NCBI GenBank assembly: GCA_018823745.1
Contig: JAHJHR010000007.1
Coordinates: 124,001-188,000, forward strand
Source of the DNA: Alphaproteobacteria bacterium
GTDB lineage: Bacteria > Pseudomonadota > Alphaproteobacteria > Oceanibaculales > Oceanibaculaceae
DNA: 64,000 nt
Reading direction: 5' to 3'
Each line of letters starts with the position of its first letter. Positions within the stretch are counted from its first letter, which is position 1. The notes below the pieces were generated by a model. It ran no database searches. It was not told the origin of the DNA and was given only the letters and a program-made list of their open reading frames with translations. Below, in pieces: positions 6,899-16,475 of this stretch. The translations under genes and the position numbers were made by a program.

Positions 6899-9579
6899 TC
6901 AGCCTCTCCTGCCCCGGCAGGTGCTGCCGGCACGGGCAAAATCACGACAAGCGCTGTACCTGTGCCGCCCGGGCCGTCCTCGACCCGGATGGAACCGCCA
7001 TGCGCTTCGACGATGCCGCGGCAGATGGCGAGGCCGAGGCCGGTGCCCGCCTTCTCCCGGTCGCCATTGCGCACCCGGTAGAACATGTCGAACACCGCCT
7101 CCCGGTCGGCCGGCGGAATGCCGGGGCCGCGATCCGACACGCGCAGTTCCACCATGCCATCCGCCGGGCGGGCGGCAATCGATATCGCTGTGCCTGGCGG
7201 CGCGTATTTGGCGGCATTGTCGAGCAGATTGACCATCACCTGTTCCAGCAGCACGGCGTCAGCATGCAGCAGCGGCAGAGTGTCCGGCATATCGGCCGAG
7301 ACAGCGAAATCGGCCAGCGGCTTCTTCAGCCTTTCCCGCGCGCGGCCAACGACATCACGCAGATCGATCCAATCGCGCTTCGGCGTCAAGGCACCATAGC
7401 CCAGCCGCGTCATGTCCAGCAGGTTCTGCACGAAACGGTTCAGCCGCTCGGCCTCGTCCTGGATGGTTTCCAGCAATTCACCGCGCTGGGCCGGCGGGAT
7501 GCGCTCGCCATAATTCTGCAGGCTGCTGGCCGAGCCGATGATGGAGACCAGCGGCGTGCGCAGATCGTGCGAGATTGAGGACAGCAGGGCGGCGCGCAGG
7601 CTCTCCGTCTCGGTCAGCAGGCGCTTCTCCTCGATGTCACGGGCGAGGTTGGTGCGCTCGACCGCCAGCGCCGCCTGATCGACGACGGCGGAGAGCAGCC
7701 GGCGTTGCTCCGTGCTCAGCGGACGGTCGCGCTCGGCAAAGCAGACGCCAACCAGCCCGACCGGCCCGTTCGGCGTGTCCATCGGCAGGAACAGCCAGTC
7801 GGAACCGGGCAAAGTCTCCGAGGACCAGCCGGCCGGCTTGTCGTGCTGCCAGGCCCATTTCGCCGCCGCCCAATTGCCGGGCGTCAGATGATCCTCCGGC
7901 GGGAAACCGGCGGCAATCTCCAGCCCGTCGATGCCCTTCGGCAGCAGGATGACCGACTGGCATTGCAGTGTGCCGGAAACATGCGAGACCACAGCCCAGG
8001 CGACATCGTCGATTTCAGCGGCACTCGCCGCCCGCCGGCTGAATTCATAGAGATTGCCGATGCGCCGCGCGGTCTGCCGCGTGCTGTCCGCCCGCTCGCG
8101 CAGCCGTCCGGCGAGATTGCCGGTGAGGGTCGCGACCACCAGAAAGAAGAAGATGGTCAGCAAATCCTCGGTCCGGTGCACCGCGAAGGTGTGGTACGGC
8201 ACGGTGAAGAAGAAATTATAGGCAAAGAAACTGAGCAGGCTGGCCAGGATGGATGGCCAGAGCCCCAGCCTGATTGCCACCAGCAGCACGCCGGTCAGGA
8301 AGATCAGTGACAGATTCGGCACGTCGAGGAAGAAATCAGCCACAAAGGCGAGCGCCGAGGACGCCGTAACGACCCCGGTCACGATCAGCGCATCCCTGCC
8401 GTTGATCCGGCGGCTCGTATCCACCGCGCGCAGTGGCGCTGACGCTTCCGGCTTTTCCTCCGCCGAGACGATGATGACATCGTAATCGCCCCCGCGCCGG
8501 GCCAGCCTTTCCGTCACCGACGCCCGCAGCCGGAACAGCCGCGTCTTCCGGGGCCGGCCGACCATCAGGCAGGTGACGTTGCGCCCGGCGGCATAGTGCA
8601 GAATCTCGCTCACCGCATCGGCCTCGGAGGGCAGCACCACGGTTTCGCCGCCAAGCTGCTCAGCCAGATGCATCGCGGCGGCCAGCCGGTCGCGCGCCGG
8701 TTCGTCCATCTGCTCCTCATGCAGCACATGCAGGGCGATCCAGGGGATACGCTGGCGTTCGGCGGTGCGCTTGGCGGCCCGCACCAGCGCCTCCGCCGCC
8801 GGTCCCGCGTCGATACAGACCAGCAGCCGGTCACTGGTCGGCCAGGGACCGGGGATGGCGTGCGCGCGCATGTAGCTGATCATCTGCGAATCGACACGCT
8901 CCGCCGCCGCCCGCAGTGCCAGCTCACGCAGCGCGGTCAGATTGCCGCGGCTGAAGAAATGGTTCACCGCGCGGTGTGCCTGGTCGCGGAGATAGACCTT
9001 GCCGGCGCGCAGCCGCTGGATGAGTTCATCCGGCGGCAGGTCGATCAGCTCGATCTCGTCGGCCAGTTCCAGCACCTTGTCCGGCAGTGTCTCGCGCACC
9101 CGGATGCGGGTGATGCGCGCCACCACATCATTCAGGCTTTCCAGATGCTGAACATTCATCGTGGTCAGCACATCGATGCCGGCGTCGAGGATTTCCGCGA
9201 CATCCTGATAGCGTTTCTCGTGCCGGCTGCCGGGCACGTTGGTATGGGCCAACTCGTCCACCAGCACCAGTGCCGGGCGGCGGGCCAGCACCGCGTCCAG
9301 ATCCAGCTCCGACATCAGGCGGCCCCGATAGGACAGCAGCCGGCGCGGAATCGCCTCCAGCCCGCGCATCAGCGCCTCGGTCTCCTGCCGGCCGTGGCTC
9401 TCGACGATGCCGATGACGATATCGGCACCCTCCTTGCGGCGGCGCTGGGCATCCTCCAGCATCGCGTAGGTCTTGCCCACGCCGGGGGCGGCGCCGAGAA
9501 ATATCTTCAGCCGCCCGCGATGTTCGCGGGCGGCTTCTTCCAACAGGGCCTCTGGCTGAGGACGATCATCGCTTTCCAT
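6895..9579 (-). CDS. kdpD: KdpD sensor histidine kinase
   Basis: This 894-residue membrane kinase has the full KdpD order: an N-terminal KdpD domain with Walker A GAAPGVGKT (residues 29-37), a universal-stress-protein-like domain, four transmembrane helices (DUF4118, roughly 400-490), a GAF-like region, a DHp domain with phosphoacceptor H671 (SISHDLRTP) and an ATPase domain with GTGLGLAIC. It senses low potassium or ionic stress and phosphorylates KdpE. It starts nine bases after the end of kdpC, with AAGG overlapping the kdpC stop as ribosome site, and overlaps kdpE by 4 bp. Confidence 0.97.
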   Translation of the reverse strand: MESDDRPQPEALLEEAAREHRGRLKIFLGAAPGVGKTYAMLEDAQRRRKEGADIVIGIVESHGRQETEALMRGLEAIPRRLLSYRGRLMSELDLDAVLARRPALVLVDELAHTNVPGSRHEKRYQDVAEILDAGIDVLTTMNVQHLESLNDVVARITRIRVRETLPDKVLELADEIELIDLPPDELIQRLRAGKVYLRDQAHRAVNHFFSRGNLTALRELALRAAAERVDSQMISYMRAHAIPGPWPTSDRLLVCIDAGPAAEALVRAAKRTAERQRIPWIALHVLHEEQMDEPARDRLAAAMHLAEQLGGETVVLPSEADAVSEILHYAAGRNVTCLMVGRPRKTRLFRLRASVTERLARRGGDYDVIIVSAEEKPEASAPLRAVDTSRRINGRDALIVTGVVTASSALAFVADFFLDVPNLSLIFLTGVLLVAIRLGLWPSILASLLSFFAYNFFFTVPYHTFAVHRTEDLLTIFFFLVVATLTGNLAGRLRERADSTRQTARRIGNLYEFSRRAASAAEIDDVAWAVVSHVSGTLQCQSVILLPKGIDGLEIAAGFPPEDHLTPGNWAAAKWAWQHDKPAGWSSETLPGSDWLFLPMDTPNGPVGLVGVCFAERDRPLSTEQRRLLSAVVDQAALAVERTNLARDIEEKRLLTETESLRAALLSSISHDLRTPLVSIIGSASSLQNYGERIPPAQRGELLETIQDEAERLNRFVQNLLDMTRLGYGALTPKRDWIDLRDVVGRARERLKKPLADFAVSADMPDTLPLLHADAVLLEQVMVNLLDNAAKYAPPGTAISIAARPADGMVELRVSDRGPGIPPADREAVFDMFYRVRNGDREKAGTGLGLAICRGIVEAHGGSIRVEDGPGGTGTALVVILPVPAAPAGAGEAE

Positions 9580-9588
9580 GCGCAGACC

Positions 9589-10146
9589 TTAGGGTTTCCG
9601 GTCGTCCAGAGCGAGGTTCAGCATCAGCACATTCACCCGCGGTTCTCCAATGAAGCCCAGGATACGCTCCTCGGTGTGCGACTGCACGAGGGCACGCACC
9701 GTCTCTTCCGGCAGATTACGTGCCTGGGCGATGCGCGGCACCTGAACCAGTGCCGCCATCGGCGAGACATGCGGGTCAAGGCCACTGCCCGAGGCGGTGA
9801 CCAGGTCGACCGGCACCGTCCCTACGACACCGGCGGCATCGACGCGCGCACCGACTGCCTCGATCAAGGCCTTCGACGTGACGCCCAGGTTGGAGGCACC
9901 GGACAGCGCGCCATCATACCCCTCCCCCGCCAGCGACGGGCGCGGATGGAAATAACCGGGTTCCTTGAAGCCCTGGGCGATCAGGCTGGAGCCGATCACT
10001 TTGCCATCCTGGGCGACAAGGCTGCCGGCGGCCTGGGCCGGAAAGACCATCTGGGTCAGTCCGGTCATCGCCAGCGGATAGACAAGCCCGGTCAGCAGCG
10101 TCATCGCAACAGTCAGCACCAGGGCCGGACGAATAAGATTGGACAT
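9589..10146 (-). CDS. kdpC: KdpC, potassium-transporting ATPase subunit
   Basis: This 185-residue subunit has one N-terminal transmembrane helix (residues 7-30, ALVLTVAMTLLTGLVYPLAMTG) and a periplasmic domain with family motifs GSSLIAQGF, YFHPRPS, SGLDPHVSP and VNVLMLNLALD. KdpC assists potassium binding and assembly of the KdpFABC P-type pump. The start is supported by AAGGAG eight bases upstream. It lies between kdpB and kdpD in the operon. Confidence 0.97.
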   Translation of the reverse strand: MSNLIRPALVLTVAMTLLTGLVYPLAMTGLTQMVFPAQAAGSLVAQDGKVIGSSLIAQGFKEPGYFHPRPSLAGEGYDGALSGASNLGVTSKALIEAVGARVDAAGVVGTVPVDLVTASGSGLDPHVSPMAALVQVPRIAQARNLPEETVRALVQSHTEERILGFIGEPRVNVLMLNLALDDRKP

Positions 10147-10160
10147 GGGAATTCTCCTTC

Positions 10161-12212
10161 TCAGACCAGGCCAACGGCGTTGATCAGCAGATCGATGGCC
10201 TTGATCCCGACAAACGGCACGACCAGCCCGCCCAGGCCATAGACGGCCAGGTTGCGGCGCAGCAGTGCCGCAGCGCTGGACGGCGCGTATTTCACGCCGC
10301 GCAAGGCAAGCGGAATCAGCGCCACGATGATCAGCGCATTAAAGATGACCGCCGACAGGATGGCGCTGGAGGGGCTGCCGAGATTCATCACGTTCAACGC
10401 CTGCAGGCCGGGATAGACGCCGATGAACAGCGCCGGGATGATGGCGAAATATTTCGCCACATCATTGGCGATGGAAAAGGTGGTCAGCGCGCCCCGGCTG
10501 ATCAGCATCTGCTTGCCGACCATCACCACCTCGATCAGCTTGGTCGGATCGCTGTCCAGGTCGATCAGATTGGCCGCCTCCTTCGCCGCCGGGGTGCCGT
10601 CATTCATCGCCACGCCGATATCGGCCTGGGCCAGCGCCGGGGCATCGTTCGATCCGTCGCCGCACATCGCGACCAGCCGGCCATCCGCCTGTTCCTTGCG
10701 GATCAGTTCCAGCTTCTTCTCCGGTGTCGCCTCGGCCAGGAAATCATCCACGCCGGATTCAGCGGCAATGGCGGCGGCGGTCAGCGGGTTGTCGCCGGTC
10801 ACCATGACGGTACGGATACCCATCGCCCGCAGCTCGGCGAAGCGCTCCCGGATACCGGGCTTCACCACGTCCTTCAGATGGACGACGCCAATCGGCTTGC
10901 GGTCAACCGAGACCACCAGCGGCGTTCCGCCAGAACGGGCGACCTGCTCGACCGCCGTCACCAGATCGCGCGGGGCCCTGGTCGTGCCAGCGTCATCATA
11001 AGCGTCGGCCAGCACCGAATCGGCGGCCCCCTTGCGGATGCGCCGACCATCCGGCAGGTCCACACCGCTCATCCGGGTCTGCGCGGTGAAGGGCACGAAT
11101 TTGGCATCGGTCTCGGCAGTAAGGTCGAGCCCGAATTTCCGGCGCGCCAGATCGACGATGGAGCGGCCCTCCGCCGTCTCGTCGGCCAGTGAGGCGAGCA
11201 TGGCCATTTCCGCCAGCGTGCGCTCCGAGGTGCCGGCGACCGGCAGGAAGCCATCCGCCATGCGGTTGCCGAAGGTGATGGTGCCGGTCTTGTCCAGCAG
11301 CAACACATCGACATCGCCCGCCGCCTCGACCGCGCGGCCCGATTTGGCGATCACATTGGCCTTCACCAGACGGTCCATGCCGGCAATGCCGATGGCCGAC
11401 AGCAGCCCGCCGATGGTGGTCGGGATCAGCGTCACCAGCAGCGCCACCAGGAACATGACCGGGATCAGCGCCCCGGAATAATGGGCGAAGAATTCCAGGC
11501 TGCCGACCACGATCAGGAAGATCAGCGACATGCCGACCAGCAGGATGGTGAGGGCGATTTCGTTCGGTGTCTTCTGCCGCTGCGCGCCTTCCACCAGGCC
11601 GATCATGCGGTCGAGGAAGCTCTCGCCCGGCTTTTGCGTCACACGTACGACGATCCAGTCGGAAACCACGCGGGTGCCGCCGGTAACGGCCGAGCGGTCG
11701 CCACCGCTCTCGCGGATCACCGGCGCGCTCTCGCCGGTGATCGCGCTCTCATCCACCGAGGCGATGCCCTCCACTACCTCGCCATCGGCCGGCACGATAT
11801 CGCCGGCCTCGACCAGCAGCAGATCGCCCTGCGCCAGGCTGTGGCTGGAAACCTCCTGATAGGCGCGGTTGCCAGCGTCACGCAACCGCTTGGCCGTGGT
11901 CTCACGCTGGGTGGCGCGCAGCGTATCGGCCCGCGCCTTGCCCCTGCCCTCGGCCACCGCCTCGGCGAAATTGGCGAACAGCACCGTCAGCCACAGCCAG
12001 AAGGACAGCAGGGCGAACAGAACAGTGTTCTCCGACCCGCCCCCGGCGATATCGGCCGCCAGCAACAGGGTGGACAGCACGGCCACCACGGCGGTGACGA
12101 ACATCACCGGATTGCGGGCCAGAGTGCGCGGGTCGAATTTGGTGAGCGCGGCGATGGCGGCGGCACGGACCAGCCGGGCGTCGAGCAGCGGCGCTTCCTT
12201 GTTTGCGATCAT
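10161..12212 (-). CDS. kdpB: KdpB, P-type ATPase catalytic subunit
   Basis: This 683-residue catalytic subunit carries the phosphorylated aspartate D307 in [13 protein letters not shown], the TGESAP actuator loop, the KGAADSV nucleotide-binding stretch, [14 protein letters not shown] and [22 protein letters not shown]. It hydrolyses ATP to drive potassium uptake through KdpA. Its ribosome site (AAGGAG) overlaps the stop codon of the small ORF at 12224-12415, suggesting coupled translation. Length and residue numbering match the E. coli protein. Confidence 0.98.
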   Translation of the reverse strand: MIANKEAPLLDARLVRAAAIAALTKFDPRTLARNPVMFVTAVVAVLSTLLLAADIAGGGSENTVLFALLSFWLWLTVLFANFAEAVAEGRGKARADTLRATQRETTAKRLRDAGNRAYQEVSSHSLAQGDLLLVEAGDIVPADGEVVEGIASVDESAITGESAPVIRESGGDRSAVTGGTRVVSDWIVVRVTQKPGESFLDRMIGLVEGAQRQKTPNEIALTILLVGMSLIFLIVVGSLEFFAHYSGALIPVMFLVALLVTLIPTTIGGLLSAIGIAGMDRLVKANVIAKSGRAVEAAGDVDVLLLDKTGTITFGNRMADGFLPVAGTSERTLAEMAMLASLADETAEGRSIVDLARRKFGLDLTAETDAKFVPFTAQTRMSGVDLPDGRRIRKGAADSVLADAYDDAGTTRAPRDLVTAVEQVARSGGTPLVVSVDRKPIGVVHLKDVVKPGIRERFAELRAMGIRTVMVTGDNPLTAAAIAAESGVDDFLAEATPEKKLELIRKEQADGRLVAMCGDGSNDAPALAQADIGVAMNDGTPAAKEAANLIDLDSDPTKLIEVVMVGKQMLISRGALTTFSIANDVAKYFAIIPALFIGVYPGLQALNVMNLGSPSSAILSAVIFNALIIVALIPLALRGVKYAPSSAAALLRRNLAVYGLGGLVVPFVGIKAIDLLINAVGLV

Positions 12213-12223
12213 GATACGTCTCC

Positions 12224-12415
12224 TTAGCCGAAGATCGCCTTGGCGACCGCCGGCATGGTGTCCACCACCGACAGCACCCGGATCGCCATCAGGGCGAGCA
12301 GGACCGCCGTCATGCCCAGGGCGAAGCCAATAAGGCGCAGCACCGGGCCGAGGCGCAGACGAAGGTATGGGCGGGAAAGGGTAAAAATCGGATACTGATG
12401 GCCGATAACGGACAT
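12224..12415 (-). CDS. Small membrane protein between kdpA and kdpB
   Basis: I do not recognise this 63-residue protein. It has a basic N-terminal third ([11 protein letters not shown]) and one clear hydrophobic helix (residues about 29-50, [22 protein letters not shown]). Three things support it as a real gene: AAGGAGA lies about eight bases before its ATG, it fills the kdpA-kdpB gap that is tight in most kdp operons, and its stop codon overlaps the kdpB ribosome site. It is distinct from KdpF, which is present at its usual place upstream of kdpA. A role as an extra pump subunit or assembly factor is inference only. Confidence 0.65.
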   Translation of the reverse strand: MSVIGHQYPIFTLSRPYLRLRLGPVLRLIGFALGMTAVLLALMAIRVLSVVDTMPAVAKAIFG

Positions 12416-12433
12416 CTTCCTGTCTCCTTGAAA

Positions 12434-14131
12434 TCAGAATTTGGTGCCGGCCAGCATCGCCAGATGCTCGGCTATCGGGCCGAGGGCGAGGACCGGGAAG
12501 AAGGTCAGGCCGCCGACGATCAGGATGGTACCGATCAGCAGGCCGACGAAGAGCGGCCCGTGTGTCGGGAAGCTGCCGGCCGAGGGCGGCGTGATCTTCT
12601 TCGCCGCCAGACTGCCGGCGACCGCCAGCATCGCCGCGATGAAGGCGTAGCGGCCCAGGATCATGGCGAGCCCCAGCATCACATTGTGGTAGGGCGTGTC
12701 AGCGCCGAAGCCGGCGAAGGCAGACCCGTTATTGCCGGTGGCAGAGGAATAGGCGTAGAGGATTTCGCTCAGGCCATGCGGCCCGGCATCCTGCACCGAG
12801 GCCAGCGCTACCGGCAGGACGGCGGCCAGCGCGCCAAAGCCCAGGATGCCGACCGGCATCGACAGCATGCCGAGCACCGCCAGCTTCACTTCCCGGCTCT
12901 CGATCTTCTTGCCGAGATATTCCGGCGTGCGACCGACCATCAGCCCGGCGATGAACACCGCCAGCACGACGAACAGCAGCATGCCGTAGAGGCCGGCGCC
13001 GACGCCGCCATAGATGATCTCGCCCAGCTGGATGTTCAGCAGCAGCACCAGCCCGCCCAGCGGCGTGAAGCTGTCATGCATGGCGTTGACCGAGCCGTTC
13101 GAGGCTGCCGTGGTGGAGACCGCCCAGAGCACGGAGTTCACCACGCCGAAGCGGGTTTCCTTGCCCTCCATATTGCCGGCCGCCTGATCCACCGGCAGGG
13201 ACGCCAGCAGCGGGTTGCCCTGCATCTCGGCCCAGTAAGTGACGGCGAAGCCAGCCAGGAACAACACGCCCATCGCGGCGAAGATCGCCCAGCCCTGCCG
13301 CTTGTCACCGACCATATGGCCATACGTGAGCGCCAGGCCGGCGGGGATCGCCAGGATCGCCACCATCTGGATCAGGTTGGAGATCGGCGTCGGGTTTTCG
13401 TAAGGATGGGCGGAATTCACGCTGAAGAAGCCGCCGCCATTGGTGCCAAGCTGCTTGATCGCGATCTGCGAGGCAGCCGGCCCCTGCGCCAGCATCTGCT
13501 GGGCGCCCTCAACGGTGGTGGCATCGACATAGGCGGCGAGGTTCTGCGGCACGCCCTGCCAGACCAGCGCCAGCGCAACCAGGATCGACAACGGCAGCAG
13601 GATGTAGAGCACGCCACGCGTCAGATCGACGGTGAAATTGCCGAGTGTCCGGGCCTGCCGCCGGGCGATGCCACGGGTGATCGCCACGGCGACCGCAATG
13701 CCGGTGGCGGCGCTGACGAAATTCTGCACCGTCAGCCCGACCATCTGGCTGAAATAGCTCAGCGTCGATTCGCCGCCATAGGCCTGCCAGTTGGTGTTGG
13801 TAACGAAACTGACCGCCGTGTTGAAGGCCAGATCCCAGTCCAGCGGGGCCATGCCGGCCGGGTTCCAGGGCAGCCAGTGCTGGGTCAGCAAGATGCCGAA
13901 CAACAGCGCGAAACCGGCCAGGTTGAACAGCAGCACGGCGCCGAGATAGCGGCTCCAGGATTGTTCCTCGGACGCATCCGTGCCGCAGGCGGCATAGATC
14001 GCGCGCTCGGCCGGGGCAAGAAAGCCGACCCGGCCCTCGAACACCCGGGCCATATAGGCGCCCAGAAACGGCGCGATGGCCAGGATCAGCGCCAGGAACA
14101 GCAGGATCTGCAACAGATCGGTGGGAGACAT
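12434..14131 (-). CDS. kdpA: KdpA, potassium-channel-like subunit
   Basis: This 565-residue integral membrane protein binds and translocates potassium in the KdpFABC pump. It shows the four repeated pore-loop segments of the superfamily, including [54 protein letters not shown] and [14 protein letters not shown]. Start 14131 has GGGGGAGG about eight bases upstream. It follows kdpF by 14 bases and precedes the small ORF at 12224-12415. Confidence 0.98.
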   Translation of the reverse strand: MSPTDLLQILLFLALILAIAPFLGAYMARVFEGRVGFLAPAERAIYAACGTDASEEQSWSRYLGAVLLFNLAGFALLFGILLTQHWLPWNPAGMAPLDWDLAFNTAVSFVTNTNWQAYGGESTLSYFSQMVGLTVQNFVSAATGIAVAVAITRGIARRQARTLGNFTVDLTRGVLYILLPLSILVALALVWQGVPQNLAAYVDATTVEGAQQMLAQGPAASQIAIKQLGTNGGGFFSVNSAHPYENPTPISNLIQMVAILAIPAGLALTYGHMVGDKRQGWAIFAAMGVLFLAGFAVTYWAEMQGNPLLASLPVDQAAGNMEGKETRFGVVNSVLWAVSTTAASNGSVNAMHDSFTPLGGLVLLLNIQLGEIIYGGVGAGLYGMLLFVVLAVFIAGLMVGRTPEYLGKKIESREVKLAVLGMLSMPVGILGFGALAAVLPVALASVQDAGPHGLSEILYAYSSATGNNGSAFAGFGADTPYHNVMLGLAMILGRYAFIAAMLAVAGSLAAKKITPPSAGSFPTHGPLFVGLLIGTILIVGGLTFFPVLALGPIAEHLAMLAGTKF

Positions 14132-14145
14132 GATACGGCCTCCCC

Positions 14146-14235
14146 CTAGAAACGCTCTGGGCGCATCAGCGCGTAGAGCAGATAGGCCAGCAACCCCGCA
14201 AGTATCGCCGCGCCGGCAAGGAATTCGACAAGCAT
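14146..14235 (-). CDS. kdpF: KdpF small subunit
   Basis: Reading the minus strand from the ATG at 14235 gives a 29-residue peptide with a single hydrophobic helix ([19 protein letters not shown]) ending MRPERF. Position (immediately before kdpA), size and composition are those of KdpF, the small stabilising subunit of the potassium pump. It is the first gene of the operon. Confidence 0.9.
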   Translation of the reverse strand: MLVEFLAGAAILAGLLAYLLYALMRPERF

Positions 14236-14319
14236 GGTTTAACTCCGCTGTGAAATGTCAGCGGTGCCAATGTCGTCCCTAGCGCCGTAAAGCTTCGATG
14301 CGGGATATGCCCGGGGCGC

Positions 14320-14338
14320 GTAAAAACGGTGTAAAAAC
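14320..14338 (-). promoter_or_regulatory. Putative KdpE binding site (direct repeat)
   Basis: On the minus strand GTTTTTAC occurs twice in direct orientation with an 11-bp period (14331-14338 and 14320-14327), 85-103 bases before kdpF. OmpR-type regulators bind such repeats, and the T-rich half-sites ending TTTTTACACC closely resemble the E. coli KdpE site upstream of kdpFABC. Confidence 0.6.
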
Positions 14339-14466
14339 AAGGCCGGACTGACCCAGTGCGTTGTGCACGTTCAGAGTTTGAGTCTCGCCACGATTGATGC
14401 CCGTTTTGGGCAGTGACGCAGAGGAAGTGAGGCCAGTCCCGGACCTGGAGGCTTGGGCGGCGGGCT

Positions 14467-14506
14467 GCTGATGCTGATGCTGATGCTGATGCTGATGCTG
14501 ATGCTG
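14467..14506. repeat. (GCTGAT)6 hexanucleotide microsatellite
   Basis: Six perfect tandem copies of GCTGAT (14467-14502) are followed by a partial GCTG. The tract lies between divergent promoters, next to an AT-rich segment. Such tracts can change copy number by replication slippage and so alter promoter spacing. Confidence 0.9.
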
Positions 14507-14636
14507 CCGGCAAATGATTTAAATGATGAATACCGTATAATAAAATCAAACTGAAATATAAAAATAGATAATAACGAAACTTATATAAATATATATTGTC
14601 TATTATAAAAACAACACCTACGATAATTTCAGCAAC

Positions 14637-15569
14637 ATGATTGATTATTACATGGAATTATCTGAACTCTGGATTCCAGTTACCATCGCAGCAGCGGCGC
14701 TGCAATGCGTGCGCACGGCCTTGCAGCGCAATTTGTCGGGCACCATGAGCGCCATTGGCGCCACCTATGTCCGGTATCTGTTCGGCGCGCCCTGGGCGAT
14801 GGCGATCCTTGTTGTCCTGTTGCTGGGCACCGAGCGGGCCATGCCCTCGTTGCCGGCAAGCTTCTTCTGGTGGTGTCTTCTGGGCGGAAGCTGCCAGATC
14901 GTCGGCACATGGCTGCTGCTGATTGCCTTCCGGTTGCGCAATTTCGCCGTCGGTACGGTATTCGCCAAGACAGAGACCATGCAGGTGGCCCTGCTCGGCA
15001 CGATCGTGCTGGGTGAAACACTGGGGCTGATGTCCTGGCTCGGCATTGTGATCAGCCTGGGCGGGGTCTTCCTCTTGTCGCTGATGCCTCAGGCAGGCAG
15101 CGGATGGGTTGGGCGGCTGCGGGACTTGTCGGCGCCGGCGACGCGCATCGGCCTGGCTTCGGGCTTTCTGTTCGCCCTCTGCGCGGTGACGATCCGGGCC
15201 GGTGCCCTGTCTCTCGGCAATCAAGACCCGCTCCTGCGCGCATTGATCGTCCTTGCCGTCATGTCGGCGATCCAGACAGTGCTGATGACGCTGTATGTCG
15301 TGGCGCGCGAACGCCGGCAATTCGCGCTGATGCTGGCGAACGCGCCCAAGGCGCTGCTGATCGGCCTGACCAGCATCGCCGGCTCGATGGGCTGGTACCT
15401 GGCGATGACGCTGGAGACACCCGCCAAGGTGCAGGCGGTCGGCCAGATCGAGCTGGTCTTCACCGTTCTGGTCTCCCGCCTGGCCTTTGGCGAGCGGCCG
15501 CGCCTGTCGGAGCTGGCCGGCATCGCCCTTATCGTTGTTGGCATCCTGGCTCTCCTGGCCGGGCGCTAA
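14637..15569 (+). CDS. EamA/DMT-family membrane transporter
   Basis: This 310-residue protein has about ten hydrophobic helices arranged as two EamA repeats (roughly residues 8-147 and 165-308). They end with the family-typical ELVFTVLVSRLAFGERPRLSELAGIALIVVGILALL. Drug/metabolite transporters of this type export metabolites or amino acids. The start is uncertain: ATGs at 14637 and 14652 both lack a good ribosome site, and the upstream region is very AT-rich. It stands alone, divergent from kdp. Confidence 0.85.
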   Translation: MIDYYMELSELWIPVTIAAAALQCVRTALQRNLSGTMSAIGATYVRYLFGAPWAMAILVVLLLGTERAMPSLPASFFWWCLLGGSCQIVGTWLLLIAFRLRNFAVGTVFAKTETMQVALLGTIVLGETLGLMSWLGIVISLGGVFLLSLMPQAGSGWVGRLRDLSAPATRIGLASGFLFALCAVTIRAGALSLGNQDPLLRALIVLAVMSAIQTVLMTLYVVARERRQFALMLANAPKALLIGLTSIAGSMGWYLAMTLETPAKVQAVGQIELVFTVLVSRLAFGERPRLSELAGIALIVVGILALLAGR

Positions 15570-15583
15570 GCCCCGCCCCGCCC

Positions 15584-15715
15584 TCAGTCGGTCAGCCGGA
15601 AGAAGGGCAGCTTCTGGCCCGGCGACTGGTCGTCGCGGAACAGGACCTCGACCGGCCGGCCGTTCAGCCCCTCCGCCTTGTCGGCATCGACCTCAATGCG
15701 GGTATTCCATGCCGG
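15584..15715 (-). pseudogene. C-terminal gene remnant (43 codons, no start)
   Basis: The minus strand is open for 43 codons from just after a stop at 15716-15718 to the TGA at 15584. It reads like real protein: PAWNTRIEVDADKAEGLNGR, then a PVEVLFRDD segment ending FFRLTD. There is no start codon and the text is cut directly downstream of the ABC ATPase gene. I take it as the tail of a lost gene; the family is not recognised. Confidence 0.4.
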
Positions 15716-15728
15716 TTACATGCGGGCC

Positions 15729-16475
15729 TCAAATGGCGAGGTACTCGTTCCGCAGATCCGGATTGTCCAGTACCGATTTGGCGGTTCCGTCGAAAACGAT
15801 CTGCCCCATGTCGAGGATGAGCGCGCGATTGGCGAGTTCGAGCGCGGCTACCGCGTTCTGCTCGACGATGATGGTGGTGATGCCGAGTTCCTTGATCTGC
15901 GAGACGATCCTTTCGATCTCCTTCACGATGACCGGGGCGAGCCCTTCATAGGGCTCATCGAGAAGCAGCAGCCTGATGTCGCGGGCCAGCGCGCGCGCCA
16001 CGGCCAGCATCTGCTGCTCGCCGCCGGACAGCGTTACGCCATCCTGCTTGCGTCTTTCCGCCAGGCGCGGAAAGCATTCGTAGATTTTCTCCAGCGGCCA
16101 GCCTTTCGGTTCGGCGATCTGCGAGAGCTGGAGATTTTCCTCGACAGTAAGGCCGGGGATAATGCGCCGGTCTTCCTGCACGAACTGGATCCCGGATTGC
16201 GACGCCTGATAGTCTTTCAGCGTATGCACGGGAAGGTCGCCGAGCCAGATCTCTCCGCGTTTGAGCTGAGGGTCCTGAGCCCGCGCCAATGTGCGTAGCG
16301 TCGATGTCTTGCCGGCCCCATTGCGGCCGAGCAGGGCCACGATGTCACCTTCGGCAATGTCGAAGCTGACACCCTGAACGATGTAGCTTTCGCCATAATA
16401 GGCATGAATGTCCCTGACGCTGAAGAAGGCGGTGCCTGTGGCGCTATCGGCCTGTGGCTTTGTCTGGGCGTTCAT
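15729..16475 (-). CDS. LivF-type ABC ATPase
   Basis: This 248-residue ATPase of a branched-chain-amino-acid-type (HAAT) importer shows Walker A GRNGAGKT (residues 50-57), signature LSGGEQQ (149-155) and Walker B LLLLDEP (D173/E174). The EDRRIIPGLTVEENLQL segment is typical of LivF. A leader of about 17 residues precedes the fold. Its ATG overlaps the livG-type gene by 4 bp. It is the last gene of a five-gene operon; the ligand is unknown. The ABC operon is divergent from the ScfR-type regulator at 21014, suggesting a carboxylate or amide ligand. Confidence 0.93.
   Translation of the reverse strand: MNAQTKPQADSATGTAFFSVRDIHAYYGESYIVQGVSFDIAEGDIVALLGRNGAGKTSTLRTLARAQDPQLKRGEIWLGDLPVHTLKDYQASQSGIQFVQEDRRIIPGLTVEENLQLSQIAEPKGWPLEKIYECFPRLAERRKQDGVTLSGGEQQMLAVARALARDIRLLLLDEPYEGLAPVIVKEIERIVSQIKELGITTIIVEQNAVAALELANRALILDMGQIVFDGTAKSVLDNPDLRNEYLAI

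Larger units (their letters stand above)
14236..14636. other. Intergenic region between kdpF and DMT transporter
   Basis: This 401-bp spacer separates two divergent genes. Going rightward it holds the kdp promoter region with a KdpE-like direct repeat (14320-14338), a GC-rich stretch, a (GCTGAT)6 microsatellite (14467-14506) and a strongly AT-rich segment of about 130 bp (14510-14640), unlike the GC-rich surroundings. An open frame through the microsatellite encodes only a Ser-Ala repeat and is not taken as a gene. Confidence 0.6.

Noticed and set aside
12398-14149. 583-codon plus-strand frame
   Set aside because: It is entirely antisense to kdpA, which is certain; the composition is rich in His, Gln, Asp and Arg with no fold.
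14467-14506. Possible CRISPR-like tandem repeat
   Set aside because: Six-base units without spacers are a microsatellite, and no cas genes are present.
14166-14549. 127-codon minus-strand frame with a Ser-Ala repeat
   Set aside because: The repeat is only the translation of the (GCTGAT) microsatellite, and the frame overlaps kdpF and the kdp promoter.
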